Below the pieces are notes generated by a model. The model saw nothing but the letters and a program-made list of their open reading frames with translations. It made no database searches and was not told where the DNA came from. A stretch of 64,000 nucleotides of DNA from positions 24,363,369 through 24,427,368 of the forward strand of contig OX344754.2 in the NCBI GenBank assembly GCA_947034885.2. The letters run 5' to 3'. The position numbers and the translations under genes were made by a program. This DNA comes from Thuidium tamariscinum. Taxonomy: Eukaryota; Streptophyta; Bryopsida; Hypnales; Thuidiaceae. Positions 46,301-59,305 of this stretch are shown in pieces. Each line of letters begins with the position of its first letter. Within the stretch, counting starts at the first letter, position 1.

Positions 46301-49266
46301 TTGCACTCTATAACACATCTCCACATTTTCGAAACTTGGATTTCCCTTAGTGCGGAAGGAGTGATGCGCATAGAAATTGAGATCCAGACCTGTTATTAGA
46401 GATGGAATTGATATGGTAAGCGTGAGCATTGGCATACACTCTTCTACATCGGGCCATGAGTGCAGTCTCGGAGCTCCACACCTGGTAACATAATATTCAC
46501 CAAACTTTAAGTATGCATTGAAACGAAAGGCATCCATCAAAAAGTAATCAGATTAAAACAGAAAACGCAATATTCATCTGAAGTTGCTCGAGAAAATTCT
46601 TGAATACTTCATGGTTACCGTGCCGTTCAAGTCTGGTCTGTCCGATGACAGATTTATGTTGATGATAAGCAATTAAATAAACGCAAAGTGATCATGCACG
46701 CAAAGTGGCCATCTTACGAACTCCACGACCAAACACTACAGAAGCATTCGAAATGAGCATAACTACAATTGAATAGATAGCAGACATGTACAATTACCGT
46801 AGGCAATCGAAGGGAGGGAATGCCACCAGGTGGAAATACGATATCAGGACTGACGTTTGTGACAGGTCTCCGCACAGCACCTCCATTCGTCGATCTAGGG
46901 GGAAATGGTCTGGAAGTGAGAACGGACCCAGCACCCATTACATTTCCATTGCCCATGTGTTGAGAAGGGTCGATGTTCAGGTGTGAGACATTCTTCATTT
47001 TCTTCTCTGAGACCTGAATATACCACAGGCAGATAGAGATCCATCAAATTAATGGACTTGCCAACTTGACAGCTACCAAAGCATGTCTTAAATGAAGTCA
47101 GCACCTGACATTCAGACCCCCTAGTGTCCAGGACACTAGCCCTATGTAAAGAGTGCACGTACCGAGTCCTGCGTTTATAGAAAATGAAGCCCAATAACAG
47201 AAGCATCAAATGACAGAACTGACTAGTTGTATCATGAGAAAAGTCCAGAATTAGTCAAAATAATCATAAACATCACATTGAACTCGTGAAGCACATGTGA
47301 TAGGACAGGCGCAAGTATTGATCTCTCGCGGTAAACCTCCAGGGGAAACACTCAGACAGACATGTTTGACAGAGGTCTTATAGCATGGCACTGGAAGAAA
47401 ATCATAGTTAGTACTAACGGTATCAAACGAAACGTACCTTCCAAAGCTTAATAGTCTTGTCATTTGTGGAGAGTAGCAACCGGGCCCCATTTGTGGTCTG
47501 GCACCACCTGATTTTGTTGATCTTCTCCTCAATTTCCAGACTTTTTAAGTAATCGAACTGCGCAATAACACCAGTCAAAAAACAAGATTCGAAACTATGC
47601 ATGCACCGCGAACCGCCTTCGCTGCAGAAATTAAACCTAAATCCCAATTTGTGATTTCCAATAGATACATAGCGCTCAGGAAAGGACCAAGAATGTACCT
47701 CGGGTTCATGACTTTGAAACTCAGTTGCATAACGGTACTCTGGGTGTCTGGGTAAAGGATAATCGGCTCTCTCCAACTCTCTTCGAGTCCGTTGCTGATC
47801 AATCAAACACAAAAAGGTGGCCGACAAAGCTCTAAAAACTCAGAAGAATCAAAAAAGAGAATAACAAGAGAATTTAACAGACAGTGATAGAAATTCATGT
47901 TGGCAGATTCGCTAAATGATTAGACACAAACGATACTGGCAACTAATTTAAATGTCAAGGAATCAATCTTACGTCTCGGCCATCAGTCCTTTCGAACAAC
48001 ACAACACGACCACCACGATCGCCTGTTGCTAAATGCTCCCCAGTTTTGTCAAATTCAATAGCTGAGATAATGTCAACTGCCACAGTTGAAATCCTGTGCA
48101 TTAGTATGATTTCGAAAGAATTTGCATATTTGAGCGAGAGTCAGCATAAAAGGAGTTTTCAATCAATTCTCAAAACTGAAAAGCGAAAAATCGTATGCGC
48201 ATGCATGCAGTATAAAACAGGAAGTGACCTAGGGACTCAACAAAGCAACTGTATGAATTCTTGAAATTTACCACCATACTTTGCTAGTACTGTCGCAAAC
48301 GTAACCTTTGCGATACTTCTAGTGATAGAACTGTAACGAGAAAAAAAGCTAGACCCTAAAAATAATAGCTCGGTACTATGAGCAAGAATTAGGTATAAAA
48401 TTAACAATTGAATTCAACAAGCACTATCCACGACAAGGAACTAGCTAGCTAAATTTTTCCCGTTACTAGTCCAACAACGTAGAGTTCTCAAGGATTACTA
48501 ACGAATGCGCGTCGCTAGTTTAGAATACCGTATACTTCCAATGTACATGAGAGCACTTCAACGAGAAAGTTGAGGAACGGAGCAGAGAAGGTACTAAACA
48601 AGAAGCCCAATGTGAATCCTGAGAATCCCTTTTAATTTAACAACCTTCATAAAAGCTTATCCTTAAATGCCAGTACCGTTCTTCTCTAAAATAAAGTTAG
48701 TATCAGAGAGATAAACTGTATGCTCGAGTGAAAGGTGAAAGGTTTGCGATAAACGAATACAAGAACTCTAGATCCAGACCATCACAAGGGATTGAATAGA
48801 TCCATAGCTTGAGACGCTATTTGCAAAATTTGCCTAAAATGAAATCTCAGTCATTAAATACTACTCTTTGCTAGCTCCATTTTAGGATCCCATGAAATGT
48901 CAACGTTACAGAGCACGGGAGAGCTAAACGCGACCACTATCAGCACGCTCTGAGCGATAATGTCAATTAGCAAAACATTAATTGTAACACCATTAAAAAA
49001 GCACCCGAATCTCAGCACCATCCCTACCGACAATCTTTCTAATATCCACAGGGAGCCCTAGTCTCCGGAAATACATTAAGAAACGTCATGCGAGATCAAG
49101 AACTCCGATCAGCGAGAAAAGAGAGAAAAAATGAACCTTCCTGAACTTCTTCTCCTGCGGCACGCTCCCCAAACACCTGCGAGAATTTCCAATCCAGCGC
49201 CGGCAGAGGCTGGCTCGTCGGCAACCCTGGAGCGGGCGCCACAATTGCGCCCCCTCCTGCGATCAT
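43367..49266 (-). CDS. PP2A regulatory subunit B (B55, WD40), 14 exons, 529 aa
   Basis: Exons (minus, first to last): 49137-49266, 47973-48076, 47699-47794, 47438-47557, 46798-47013, 46390-46481, 45526-45644, 45269-45392, 44874-44997, 44626-44694, 44197-44288, 43946-44023, 43661-43737, 43367-43515. All junctions are GT-AG and in frame. Hallmarks: [196 protein letters not shown] and the C-terminal [20 protein letters not shown]. This is the seven-bladed propeller that selects substrates for the PP2A A-C core in mitosis and signalling. Intron 1 is about 1.06 kb, the longest. Plants usually have several paralogues (ATB-alpha/beta type); I cannot say which this is. Confidence 0.95.
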
Positions 49267-50100
49267 CCCGCCAAACCTCCACGCCCTAATCCAAACCCTA
49301 CCCTATCCAGCCTCACCTCGCGCTCACCACCTCTACAGCAGCCACATTGCATCCACAGCCTCTTCCTCCTCCTCCTCCGAACTTCGAACAAATTTCACCT
49401 CTTCTTCGGATCTACGCCATTACCAAACCTCCCCAAACCTCCAAATCTCAAAAAATCTTCTCCTCCAAACCTCTTATTTACACGGCTCCAATCTACCTCC
49501 ACGGGAAACCTTCAAAATTCACCTCGCAACAACGTACATTGCAATCGCGCGGAGCCCCAACCACACAACCAAACCACACAAAAGCTCCCACCAGCACTGA
49601 TCCAGCAGGTTTCAAACCCGAAAAAAACCACCAGAAATGAACCATTGAGCTCTACTCCAGAGCAACCAAGGCCTGCAGTTGTTCTAGGACCACGTCGTCC
49701 TCCGATGCAGCAACGGGGACGAGTCCGGCCATAGCCATCGCTGGGCACTATTCTCAAAACCACAAACGCAAACCTCAAGCGCGCTCGGGCGACGAGCCGA
49801 GAGAGACAACACCGCTGACCGCTGACCGAGTTTAGAATTTAGTTCACGGGTGCTGCCCCTACCCGTAAATCGAACGGCACAACGGGTTCGCGATACGGAT
49901 CTGAGCACATCGGAGGGTGGGGGGAGTTTGTTTCTAGTGGGAGTCGCGCGAATTCCGGAATTTGAGTAGGCGGGATGAATGTGACGCTGCTGAGGTGATC
50001 GTCGAGATGGATGTTTTTCGTTTGTGAAATCAGCAGTTCAGATGAGGAGATGGATGATATTTACGAAAGACGGCGAGGATTGTTTCAGTCTTTCTCAGCT
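49267..50100. promoter_or_regulatory. PP2A-B leader and promoter region
   Basis: GC-richer DNA upstream of the PP2A-B start codon. The strand of the gene carries a GAGGAG-type purine run at about 49364-49379. No other exon recognised: the overlapping frames at 49347-49908 lack any family signature. GC content falls after about 50100. Confidence 0.4.
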
Positions 50101-50486
50101 TTAAATTGTTGCTTCCTGCGGGATAAAGATAAGTAAATCTGCGTTGACGTGGTCTTGCTGGTGTGGCTCAGCCTTGGCACTGAGAGTAGGAGGTTCTAAG
50201 GGCTGGAACTGAATTTTGGGGAGGTGAAACATCTTGAAATATTTTTCAGTAAATTGTTCTTGAAAGCCAAGTGGAATTGGCATCTAACCCAAGTTGTTTC
50301 ATACTTCCTGGAGATTTGTAAAATTAGTTATGAAATTTTGAAGTTGAAATGGCATAGGACTCTGAAATTGTCCACCTTCTAAAATGTACATTGTTTGTAC
50401 ATTGCTTTATGCTATGAAAAAAACAACACACACAAATAGTGTGCATCTAATGAAGTGGACAACTCTAGAGTCTGAACACTTTTAGA
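50101..50486. other. AT-rich flank
   Basis: The 60-codon minus frame at 50101-50283 shows no family features. Nothing else seen. Confidence 0.4.
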
Positions 50487-50736
50487 ACCTCCAACCTAAG
50501 GGTGCTAATGTCAAAGCATGAAAGTGTGAGCCTTGATGAGCATATATATAAGTAGATATCATGCAACCATTGAAGTTTTTTATAACATAAACACCTATAA
50601 TATAGATATTTGTAGCATATGCACTATTAATATACAAGGTTGCTACAATATAGACACTTATATCATAGGTGTATAGTCTTTTAGGCTCATGGGCTTACAC
50701 TTCTAAGCTTACATAATATCAATCGTTACCTCCAAG
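50487..50736. mobile_element. MITE, Mutator-like family copy 3
   Basis: The element spans about 50496-50727 between ACCTCCAAC (50487-50495) and ACCTCCAAG (50728-50736), a 9-bp duplication with one change. Ends resemble the copies at 10719 and 16796: GGTGCTAATG...GTGTGAGCC on the left, and GTAAGCTTAGAAGTGTAAGC on the reverse-complemented right. Confidence 0.65.
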
Positions 50737-52308
50737 CTAACTCCTAAAAATATAACCAATTGCAACCTCTACTCTTATATACAATTTCAATGTAACTTTA
50801 TATAGTGGAATCATACTTCAATTGAAATTTAGTGGTGCACTCTAAAATAGGAGATGAAAGGCTTGAAATTCATTTGAAAAATGGACACTTTAAAAATTTG
50901 ATAGAACTAAATTATACACATTATTTAGGGGATGTTTGAGCCTTTGGAAGACTATGAGTTCTCCAACACTAGAAACACTAAAAACTTTACCACATCAACA
51001 ATCTAACATAGTCAGGCAACTACCACATTAGATTTTAATTTTTTTTTAAATTCAAAAATTCAAACCAACAAGGGCTAGTCTATAGCATTTGAACAATTTT
51101 AGGAAATGGCCTCGAAACAATCTCTTGGAGGCCAAAAATTCCTCTAATGATTTATATTCATAGCATAAAATTCACTCGATGCACTAGGCATTACTTGATC
51201 CTCTCTTTAATGACATTATAGAGGAGCTTACACCTGCCACACTCATGGCTTGTAGCACATGCACATGCACTTCTCTCATAATCAAACTATTTGACTTCTA
51301 ATATGATTGGCTTCCAATTGTCTCCCAATTGTCTCAAATACTCAAATTACAAGTTTTTTACTAAAATGTTCAATCTTGACGGAAGTGTTTGGATTACCAT
51401 TGCAAGTGTATTGTGAATTAGTATAGTTACATTAACACCTAAATGGATAAGATAGTTCCTTCATGGCTAAACAATAATAAATCATATGTTTTGACTTTGA
51501 CCACCTACAATCTATAGCTTTCAGATCCCTTAAATAATAAATATGAGCAAATTTTTAATTTAAATTTTTAAGGGGTTCAACAAAATAATAAGTGCATTCT
51601 AAGGGGGTCACAAATTTGATACAAGTTTCATCTTTTGACCTTCATGTCTTATGTTCTATGATTCTTATATTTGATTTGATTGAATATCATGTTTTGAAAA
51701 CACTACAAGAGAAAATGTGGTTTTAAATATATTATCAATTAGTATGAATTATTAAAATATTGTTTCTAGTACTAATGGTCAAGTTGGATGACTGTAGTAA
51801 GTATGTTGCAAATCCTCAATGCTAATAGGTCATTTACATTTCTAAAACTTTATCTTCTTTGACCCCTAGTTACTAAAAGGTCAATTTTGTTGTATATAAT
51901 AAGTATATATGAAGTTCACAACGCTAATTGCTCATTAATTAATGATATTAAAAAAATGTCTTTTTACATTGATGGTTACTAAAAATTTGTCCTTATTGGT
52001 TGCTAGTTAATGAAATTTGTCCTTTTTGGTCATAGGTTATTGAAAATTTGTTCTTATTGGTCATTAATGACCAAAGATTTATTCTTTTTCGTCACTATAA
52101 GACACTTTATATCAAATAAACTTCTAAGGATCTTTGATTTTAAATATGAAGTAAGATGTAGCAAGGTACTAAGGTTTTCTCTAGTAAATATTAGATGAGG
52201 AATTCAATCCCCATGACTAGGAATTTTATTTTTTTGCAACTAATGTTGTCTTTTCTTTTTTCAATAAGTTCTTTTAAAAATAACCAACCTTTCATTATAA
52301 TTGAATAT
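50737..52308. other. AT-rich stretch with a CACTA-type end and short tandem repeats
   Basis: No gene. CACTACAAGAGAAAATGTGG at 51701 matches the left end of the CACTA element at 35631, but I found no matching right end. Three 30-31-bp units of GTTA.TGAAAATTTGTCCTTA lie at about 51975-52066. Confidence 0.45.
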
Positions 52309-53330
52309 TGAACTTCGCCTCTAAATGACCAAGCTTCATTATTTTTGGCAACATAGCAATTTTGGACAACTCACTATAATGACATTTTTTTTCATTTTAA
52401 AGTCTTCACACAATTGAGTTATTTGTAAAGTACCCTAAACCGAGGTTTAAACCCATGAGTTTTGTGAAAAAGCTGGTTGAGTTAAAAAAGTTGAAATAAA
52501 AGTGGGTATGAAACTTATTTTTCCATCGAAATGGTGCCTAAAAAAGTTGGGTCCCCACTTTTGAAGTCATGTGACATAAATATCTTGCAAAAAAGTTTGA
52601 CGCTTCAACTATAGTTGCCTTCTCAACTTCAAAAAAAGCCATTCTCAAAGTGTGGTGCGGGGGGGGGGACTTTACAAATAACTCAAATATGTGGACAATT
52701 TTTTTTTGAGGCCCAATAATTTTCATGATTTTTGAATATATGATTAAAAATTGGTTGAATGATATGTAGTTCTTTTCTTTAGTTAGGCAGTCTAATCAAA
52801 TATGAAGAAAAGATTTTTTTTAGAAAAAAAAATTGAAATTGGTTTTCAAAATTTGTATATACACGGAAAGCTTTAAGTCATACCATTTTGATTAATGAGA
52901 TGAAAATTATGAGGAGTTTTAGTTTGTGGATTCTCTACTCTAAATTAAAGTAAACTTTGAAGTTCATTATTTTACTCGATTTTCTATATTTTTGGAAATA
53001 AAATAAAATCATAGGAAGTACATTATATATTATAAAATTACAACAATTGGGATGGTATTTTCCAATTATATAATTAAATTATTTACAATTTCATATTTCA
53101 AATGACACTCTTCTTCTTTCTACTTACTATTTTTTTTCAATATATCGTAAAATTTCAAATGATCTCAAATATTTTCAAGCATATTGCCAACTTGCCTCGA
53201 AGAATGAATGAAAAGAATTACTACAAACATGGATACTTTTTAATACAAACAAATGCTGCAACCTTGTGAAGTCAGCAACTGCCCTATTTTTCTCATATTG
53301 TTATTCAATATTTGAATTTTTATATAATTA
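52309..53330 (+). mobile_element. TTAA-family element, copy G (eroded), with nested MITE
   Basis: The start CCTCTAAATGACCAAGC and interior TTTTTGGCAACATAGCAATT, CAATAATTTTCATGATTTTTG and GGAAAGCTTTAAGTCATACC follow the family order. The outer TTAA sites and the 3' end have decayed. It is interrupted by the MITE at 52416-52684. Confidence 0.6.
52416..52684. mobile_element. MITE with 16-bp perfect inverted ends
   Basis: The element (269 bp) begins GAGTTATTTGTAAAGTACCC and ends, reverse complemented, GAGTTATTTGTAAAGTCCCC. A run of ten Gs precedes the right end. The interior has no frame. The target duplication is unclear, so the superfamily is not assigned. It interrupts TTAA-family copy G. Confidence 0.75.
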
Positions 53331-55382
53331 AAAGATAAATAAGATAACTTTAATAGTTAGAATGTTAATACCACTAGAAATTACATTTTAAAATTTCATG
53401 TTCAAACTACTCAAAGTTCTCATTCACCTTTCAATTCCTTCCATAGAATATTTCATTAAATTTGTATTGATGTATTTTGAACACATTTCATAGAATCCTA
53501 GGCAAATTGCATAAATTTTTGGAATATGGTTGTTTTACACTACAAGACTTTGCGGATTAGGAAAAATATGTACTTTTCAAATGTAGACATTTTGATCTTC
53601 AAAATGTAGACAAATGTTGCAAATAATGGAGAAGAAAGAGATTATGATAATTTAGAAAAATACCTAATGGAATAAATAAACCACATATTCATACAATTAG
53701 GTTTATCTATAAATTGGATTATAGATTTGTTGGTGGTCTTTGGACTCTGAAGACAACAAACAATTAAGGGTGCATTTTGAGGGTGTATTGAAACAACAAT
53801 AAATATTACAGAGTACTATAATGATTAATAGATAGGAAGTTTTGTGATATATATATATATATGTGTGTGTGTGTATATATATAATTCTTTTAGATCAAAC
53901 TAATGTTTAGAGTAAAAAACTTTATAAACTCTACAATCTTCATATGGCCCAAACAATGGAATAACTATTCAATTGCTTTAACATTGTAACATATCTTCAA
54001 AGATTAAGTGTCAAATGGATGACTTCACCTTCTAGTGTAGGATGGAAAAACACTTTTCATTCAATTTCTTTTATGAAGGAAATTCAATACATTTTCAAAG
54101 AATAGTATTGCAAATTATTCCATTTGTAGTATTATTGACTTCTTAGAAAGATGATGCTTAATCCATAAACATTTAGAATTTTGTCAAAATTGACAATTTA
54201 CAAAAAATCATCATAAAGTATTCTTTGGTAGAATATTTTGCAATCAATGTAGAGATTAAAGTTATAGAATTTGGATTTGAAAAAAGAAAATCATCTTTAT
54301 GTTAAAATTCATCAATGCTATTATCAATATTTTTCAATAAATTTTGAAAGGAGAATTTCAAAATGCCTTCTAAATTCAATAACAAGCAAAATATTGTCAC
54401 TTGTAGAGTAAATTTTGTTGGAATGAATTGAAATGATATGGTGATTTTTTGAATTTTTTTGTTTTTTAATCCCTAAATTCCCAAGTCTTTTGTTGATCTT
54501 TTAGGAATTTTCTCTATGTTGAATAAAAAGAAACAATTTGATATGTTGGTTCAATTTTCTTAAACTTGTAACTATACAAATTCAAACTACACATGTTAGA
54601 GATCATAGGAAGAAAAGAAAATACAACAATATCACTTATAAATTGAAAGATTATAATGCTTTATTATAAAATTGTTGAAATGTAAAAAAGAATTGAAGTC
54701 TTTCAATCCCTTTTTATAAGTTGAATTTGAAAAGTTGTACACCAAAAAAATACATGGTTGAAAAATCTAGTATACATAACTTCAATCAATTTTTGGCTTT
54801 TTAAAATCTACTCTACAATTTTCTTAAGCAACTTTCTAATGTGATTATTTCTCTACAATCTAGTGTATATGAGGTTGATTTCCAAAACTCTTACAACTAA
54901 GGAAAGTCAAGATTGCAACATACAAACTTGCACAAAATCTTGAATAGAAAAATCATAATCAATCATTTTCAAGATTAGATGTTTAATGCTTAAATGAGAC
55001 TTCAAAAAAAAGTTTAAAAAAATATAAACTATTAAATATAATAATTAATTTAAATTTTATGTAACTTCAAAGTATTGTTGATACCAAATTTAGTGCCTCA
55101 TGCATTTAGAGGTTTAGTCTATCACTTGTTTTTTGAAAATCTAATTTTGAATTAGAGTCAATGCAATTTTGGATTGGTCAACCACTTGACACACCTCCAG
55201 ATTTTTAATTTTAGAAAAATATGTACCCTAATAATAGTAATTCTAACTATTAGATAGGATAACATCATAATAATAAAAGTATCTCCACAAATTTGGATGA
55301 CTTTCATTCAAGAAGTAATGCAAAAGAAAAATGTTTTTCTATATGTTCATTATCAAAAATTGAACATCAAAGTGCTTCAAGG
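53331..55382. other. AT-rich non-coding stretch
   Basis: No gene recognised. It contains a (TA)n(TG)n(TA)n microsatellite at about 53851-53882. CACTACAAGACTTTGCGG at about 53551 resembles a CACTA end but stands alone. Confidence 0.45.
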
Positions 55383-56265
55383 TTAACCCCTAAAGTGCAT
55401 TTTTTTGGCAACATAGTGATTTTGGGCAGTTCAATACAAATCAATTTTTCATTTTTTTCTTTCAAATTTTTGCACAATATTTTCCCAAAGAGTACCTCTA
55501 AGGCCCAAAAATTTTCATAACTTTTGACTATATGGTTATAAAGTTATGGCATGATATGTAGTATTCATGCATTGCTTGGCAAGTAGCCCATGCATCTAAA
55601 ATATCTCTTTAAAAATGTTTTTTAGGAAATAAAAATTTGAAATTGGTTTATTAAATATATATCTATGAGGAAAGATTTGAATGATTCCATTTTGATTAAT
55701 GAGATGAAAGTAGTGAGGAGTTTTAATTTGAAATAGTTTGTAGGTAGTTATAGAATCTCTTCTCTACAAAAAAAAGTTTGAAATCCTTTATTTAATTCAA
55801 TTTTTTTAATTTTTTTGAAAAAAAATTAAAATTTTGAGTGAAGATTTTCTGAAATAATATTACAACTATTGGGATTGGAATTTTTCATTTCCATAAATAA
55901 ATTGTAAACAATTTAGTATTTTAAATCATTTTCTACTTTTTTTCTATCTGTAAATTCTTTCTTATGTGTTGTACAATTCCAAATGATTTGAAGTTTTTGG
56001 AGCACATAACCAACTTCCATTGAAGAATGAATTCAAAGGGTAACCACCATTTTGAACATTTCTTCATACAAATATGACCTTATGAAATGCAAGTTTGCGC
56101 AATAGAAATTTTTGAAATGTTTTCTACATCTTTTTAAACCACCTTACTACAAGATTCTACAATTACCTATGTCAAAAAATACTTTAAGAAGAAAATTGCA
56201 CTTGTTTTAGATATTGAGTTTTGGAGCATTTTGGGAAAAACATAGTCAAAATCCTTAAGGGTTTA
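55383..56265 (+). mobile_element. TTAA-family element, copy H
   Basis: TTAA at 55383-55386 precedes CCCCTAAAGTGCAT, and the right end CCTTAAGGG is followed by TTTA (56262-56265), a decayed TTAA. The body is 55387-56261 (875 bp), collinear with copy F. It is uninterrupted and encodes nothing recognisable. Confidence 0.75.
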
Positions 56266-59200
56266 TTGCATGTATCACCTCTATAGTATATTTTGATTAG
56301 TTCTTGCTATTTACTCTTGATGCAAAATTTAGCCATGCAAATGATGTTTTTTGAGTCCTACTAATAAAATGAAGTTTATCAAGCATTGTTTCTACTCCAA
56401 TTTGAATTTTTCAAAAATTTGTAAACTTTAAAATTTCATAGCAATAATATAACCTCTACTCCTATAAAAATGGTTTGTTCATTTTCTAATTTCAAAGTAA
56501 CATGATAGCTTTGTTTTCTACCATGCTATTCTACAAAAGTATACAAAAGTATACAAAAGTATACATCTATGTTGAGAATTTCAGATTTTTGGAGTATTTT
56601 GTACTTGATATGAATTTTCTTCATTTTTTTCTATAAAATTTCATTGTAATTAAGAAAAAAATTCCAAGTAATTGAAAATTTTATAACTCATAGCAGACAT
56701 ATGACTTCATCTCTAAAAAATAAAAATAAACCTTTTCATTTATATCTAATTGAAAAATAGAAGCAAATATAGGAACGGGCAATGAAACTTGAAATCAATG
56801 GGCATGGACATGTCTTTAGAAGGTTAAAAATTATCCTTGGTATTGTAAAGACTTCCTCAAATGTGAGGAATATGTAACTTCATCAAACTTGAATGGAATG
56901 CAAGTGCAAGGGAAGGAGGCAACTTTTCATTGCATTGCCATAGTTTTTTCATAATAGAAAAAAGGTTATTTGCATGGCAATTCTACTTCTAAATTAAAAA
57001 CTAGGATAAGAAATTTTCATTGCAAATAGAAAATCAATGCAAGCTATTCAGTTTGCTTACAATCCCAAGAAGCCACATGTGAATTTTCTTCATCCAATGT
57101 TACTTGTGTAGACCATGAGTATACCGATGAGGTTGAAATATAATAGAGAGCTATACTCAATCCTATTGTGCTCTTCAAATAAATTATATTGGCCAATGGC
57201 ATTAGATGAAAATTAAGGGTAAGAAGAGATTGTTTAAAGGTTGTTCCCCTGGCAATGCTTTATATTGTCTAACAAGCCAATTTTTTTAAAAATTTAAAAA
57301 ATTTAAAAAATAATAAAATAAAATAAAATAAATATATAAAGTGGCACAATCTCAACTATGTCAGACTACTAATGAGGCACTATCCTAAGATCCAGGAACT
57401 TGCAATCACTTCTTGCCCTCAAGTTTCATCTAATGCAAGAAAAAGAGCCTTCAAATATAACCATATTACATATATATAATGTTTGGTTGTCACCATTTTA
57501 GAAATACACTTCATTGTTTGAAATTATGCATTGCCCAGTATAAATGATCAATACAATAATACTTAAATCACTCTTGTAGACAAGTGTCCTAACTACAATA
57601 AAATTAGTGATTAAAACAAATGATATTTAGATTATTCTTGTAGACAATCCTTTCAAGCACCAATTCCTTAAAAGATTGGTTGTGCTTCAAGGGATATACC
57701 ATTAAATAGCATAACTCTATTATCTCTTGCAAATGAAGTGAATGGAGTTGACTGGCATTGCAAAGACTAGTGTAGCTTATTGACCACTATTTACTAAAGG
57801 TTATCCCTTTAAGGTCAAGCATGCCTCTATTAGTCTATTTAAAACAAATTTTGCAAATAATTCAAAGTCAATGGTCAATCTACAAGTGAGATTTGAAAAT
57901 AATAGGAGGCTACAAAAATTGTGCATTAGATGAACCCATGTACAATGATTTTGAACGACTACTACCCCAACAAAAGTTGTACAATACATTTGATGAACGC
58001 ATGTACAATAGTTTTGAGTGACTACTAACCCAACAAGGAGTGAATCTGAGTGAATCAAGAAGGCATCTAAATCTCACAAAAAATTCCATTTGTCCCTAGA
58101 TTCATGTGACCTCACCTCAAATGATTGACAGAATAAGTTACCAATCCTTCCATGCTTGTTGATGAGGACAAAGTCCAATTTATTTGATTTTGTACTATGA
58201 AGACCAACTCTGGCTCAGAATACAATAGAGTCCAGAAAGGGCGCCTTAAGTAGGTCTAAATGGTTAAGAATTTGAATATTTCACCTGTAGCCATTTACTG
58301 TGGAAAATGTAATAATATGAGTTCCCTGTAGGTTCCCAACACTGTCTTGAACATGGTGATAATTTTCTGCAGAGAACAACGATGTTAGATACAATCGTAT
58401 AGTAATAACTTAACAAGGGTCGTCAGTGAAGACTACCTCAGCGCAGAGCAGGGCTCCGAAAGAAACAGAACTCGAGAAAGCATTGTTCGGAAGAAAAGTT
58501 CTCAAGAGTAAGATAAATGTCTGTTTATCGAAAAATCCATATCTCCACTCCTTGTCTACTGGCAAGCCTGACAATACTCTGCAGTGGATAACTAACATGA
58601 TGACTGTAATCTGTGTTGAAACTATAACGCCAGCGTGTACTAGCAGGGTTCCGAGAGAATTAAGAATTACTAAAAAATTCTTGCCATAAACCATTAGGAA
58701 GGTAAAGTTCAATTTTGCGAAGGACTTGAGTTGGCTGGGTAAGTTATATCTCGACAGAAGAAACTTCACAACAATACAAATATGGACATAGTAACGGTAG
58801 TCCAGTGAAGGAACCTGGGTATTGGTGAAGTAAGTTACATTATTGTTAAAAGTCGAGAACCTGCACCTTGAAAACACGATAGAATAGACATATATAGAAA
58901 AGCCTTAGTTTCCAGGTGGCATTGAAACCAAATGAACAGGTCAATTCAGGAAGCGTCCAGTGTCAGTAAAGTGTAATACAAATGACAGGGAGAAAAGCAA
59001 GTTACTGATCCGATCACACTTTCCGCCAAATAATGTACAGTACAGGACCAGTGTAAGAAGTCAAGAAGACACAAGTTGTAAGTAGCCGTGCCATGGAAAG
59101 CCTCCTCCATAGGAGATCCATTGAAAATCTGTAAGACCGAGCATTGTGAGGATGCCTGACGGCCTGAATGATAAGGGCATCTGTAAGAACGAGGTTTGAT

Positions 59201-59305
59201 ACCTCTGTACAAGTTAAAAGAATGGGTATAGTCAGCTCTTTGAGAAATGTGTATTGTACATGCGAAAAAGGGGAGGACTTTCGTGTAACCTAAATCCTGC
59301 GTCTG
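56266..59305. other. AT-rich stretch and 3' flank of APC7
   Basis: No certain gene. Tandem ACAAAAGTAT units lie at about 56534-56569, and an A-rich AAATTTAAAA/AATAAA tract at about 57285-57335. From about 58200 the DNA is less AT-rich. The 155-codon minus frame at 58410-58877 has hydrophobic stretches but no family resemblance and may be downstream UTR or a small unknown gene. Confidence 0.4.

Noticed and set aside
47251-47532. 93-codon minus frame
   Set aside because: Reads across exon 4 of PP2A-B in the wrong frame; the correct frame gives KINKIRWCQ and [14 protein letters not shown].
58410-58877. 155-codon minus frame downstream of APC7
   Set aside because: Hydrophobic stretches only, no family resemblance; kept in the region note but not called a gene.
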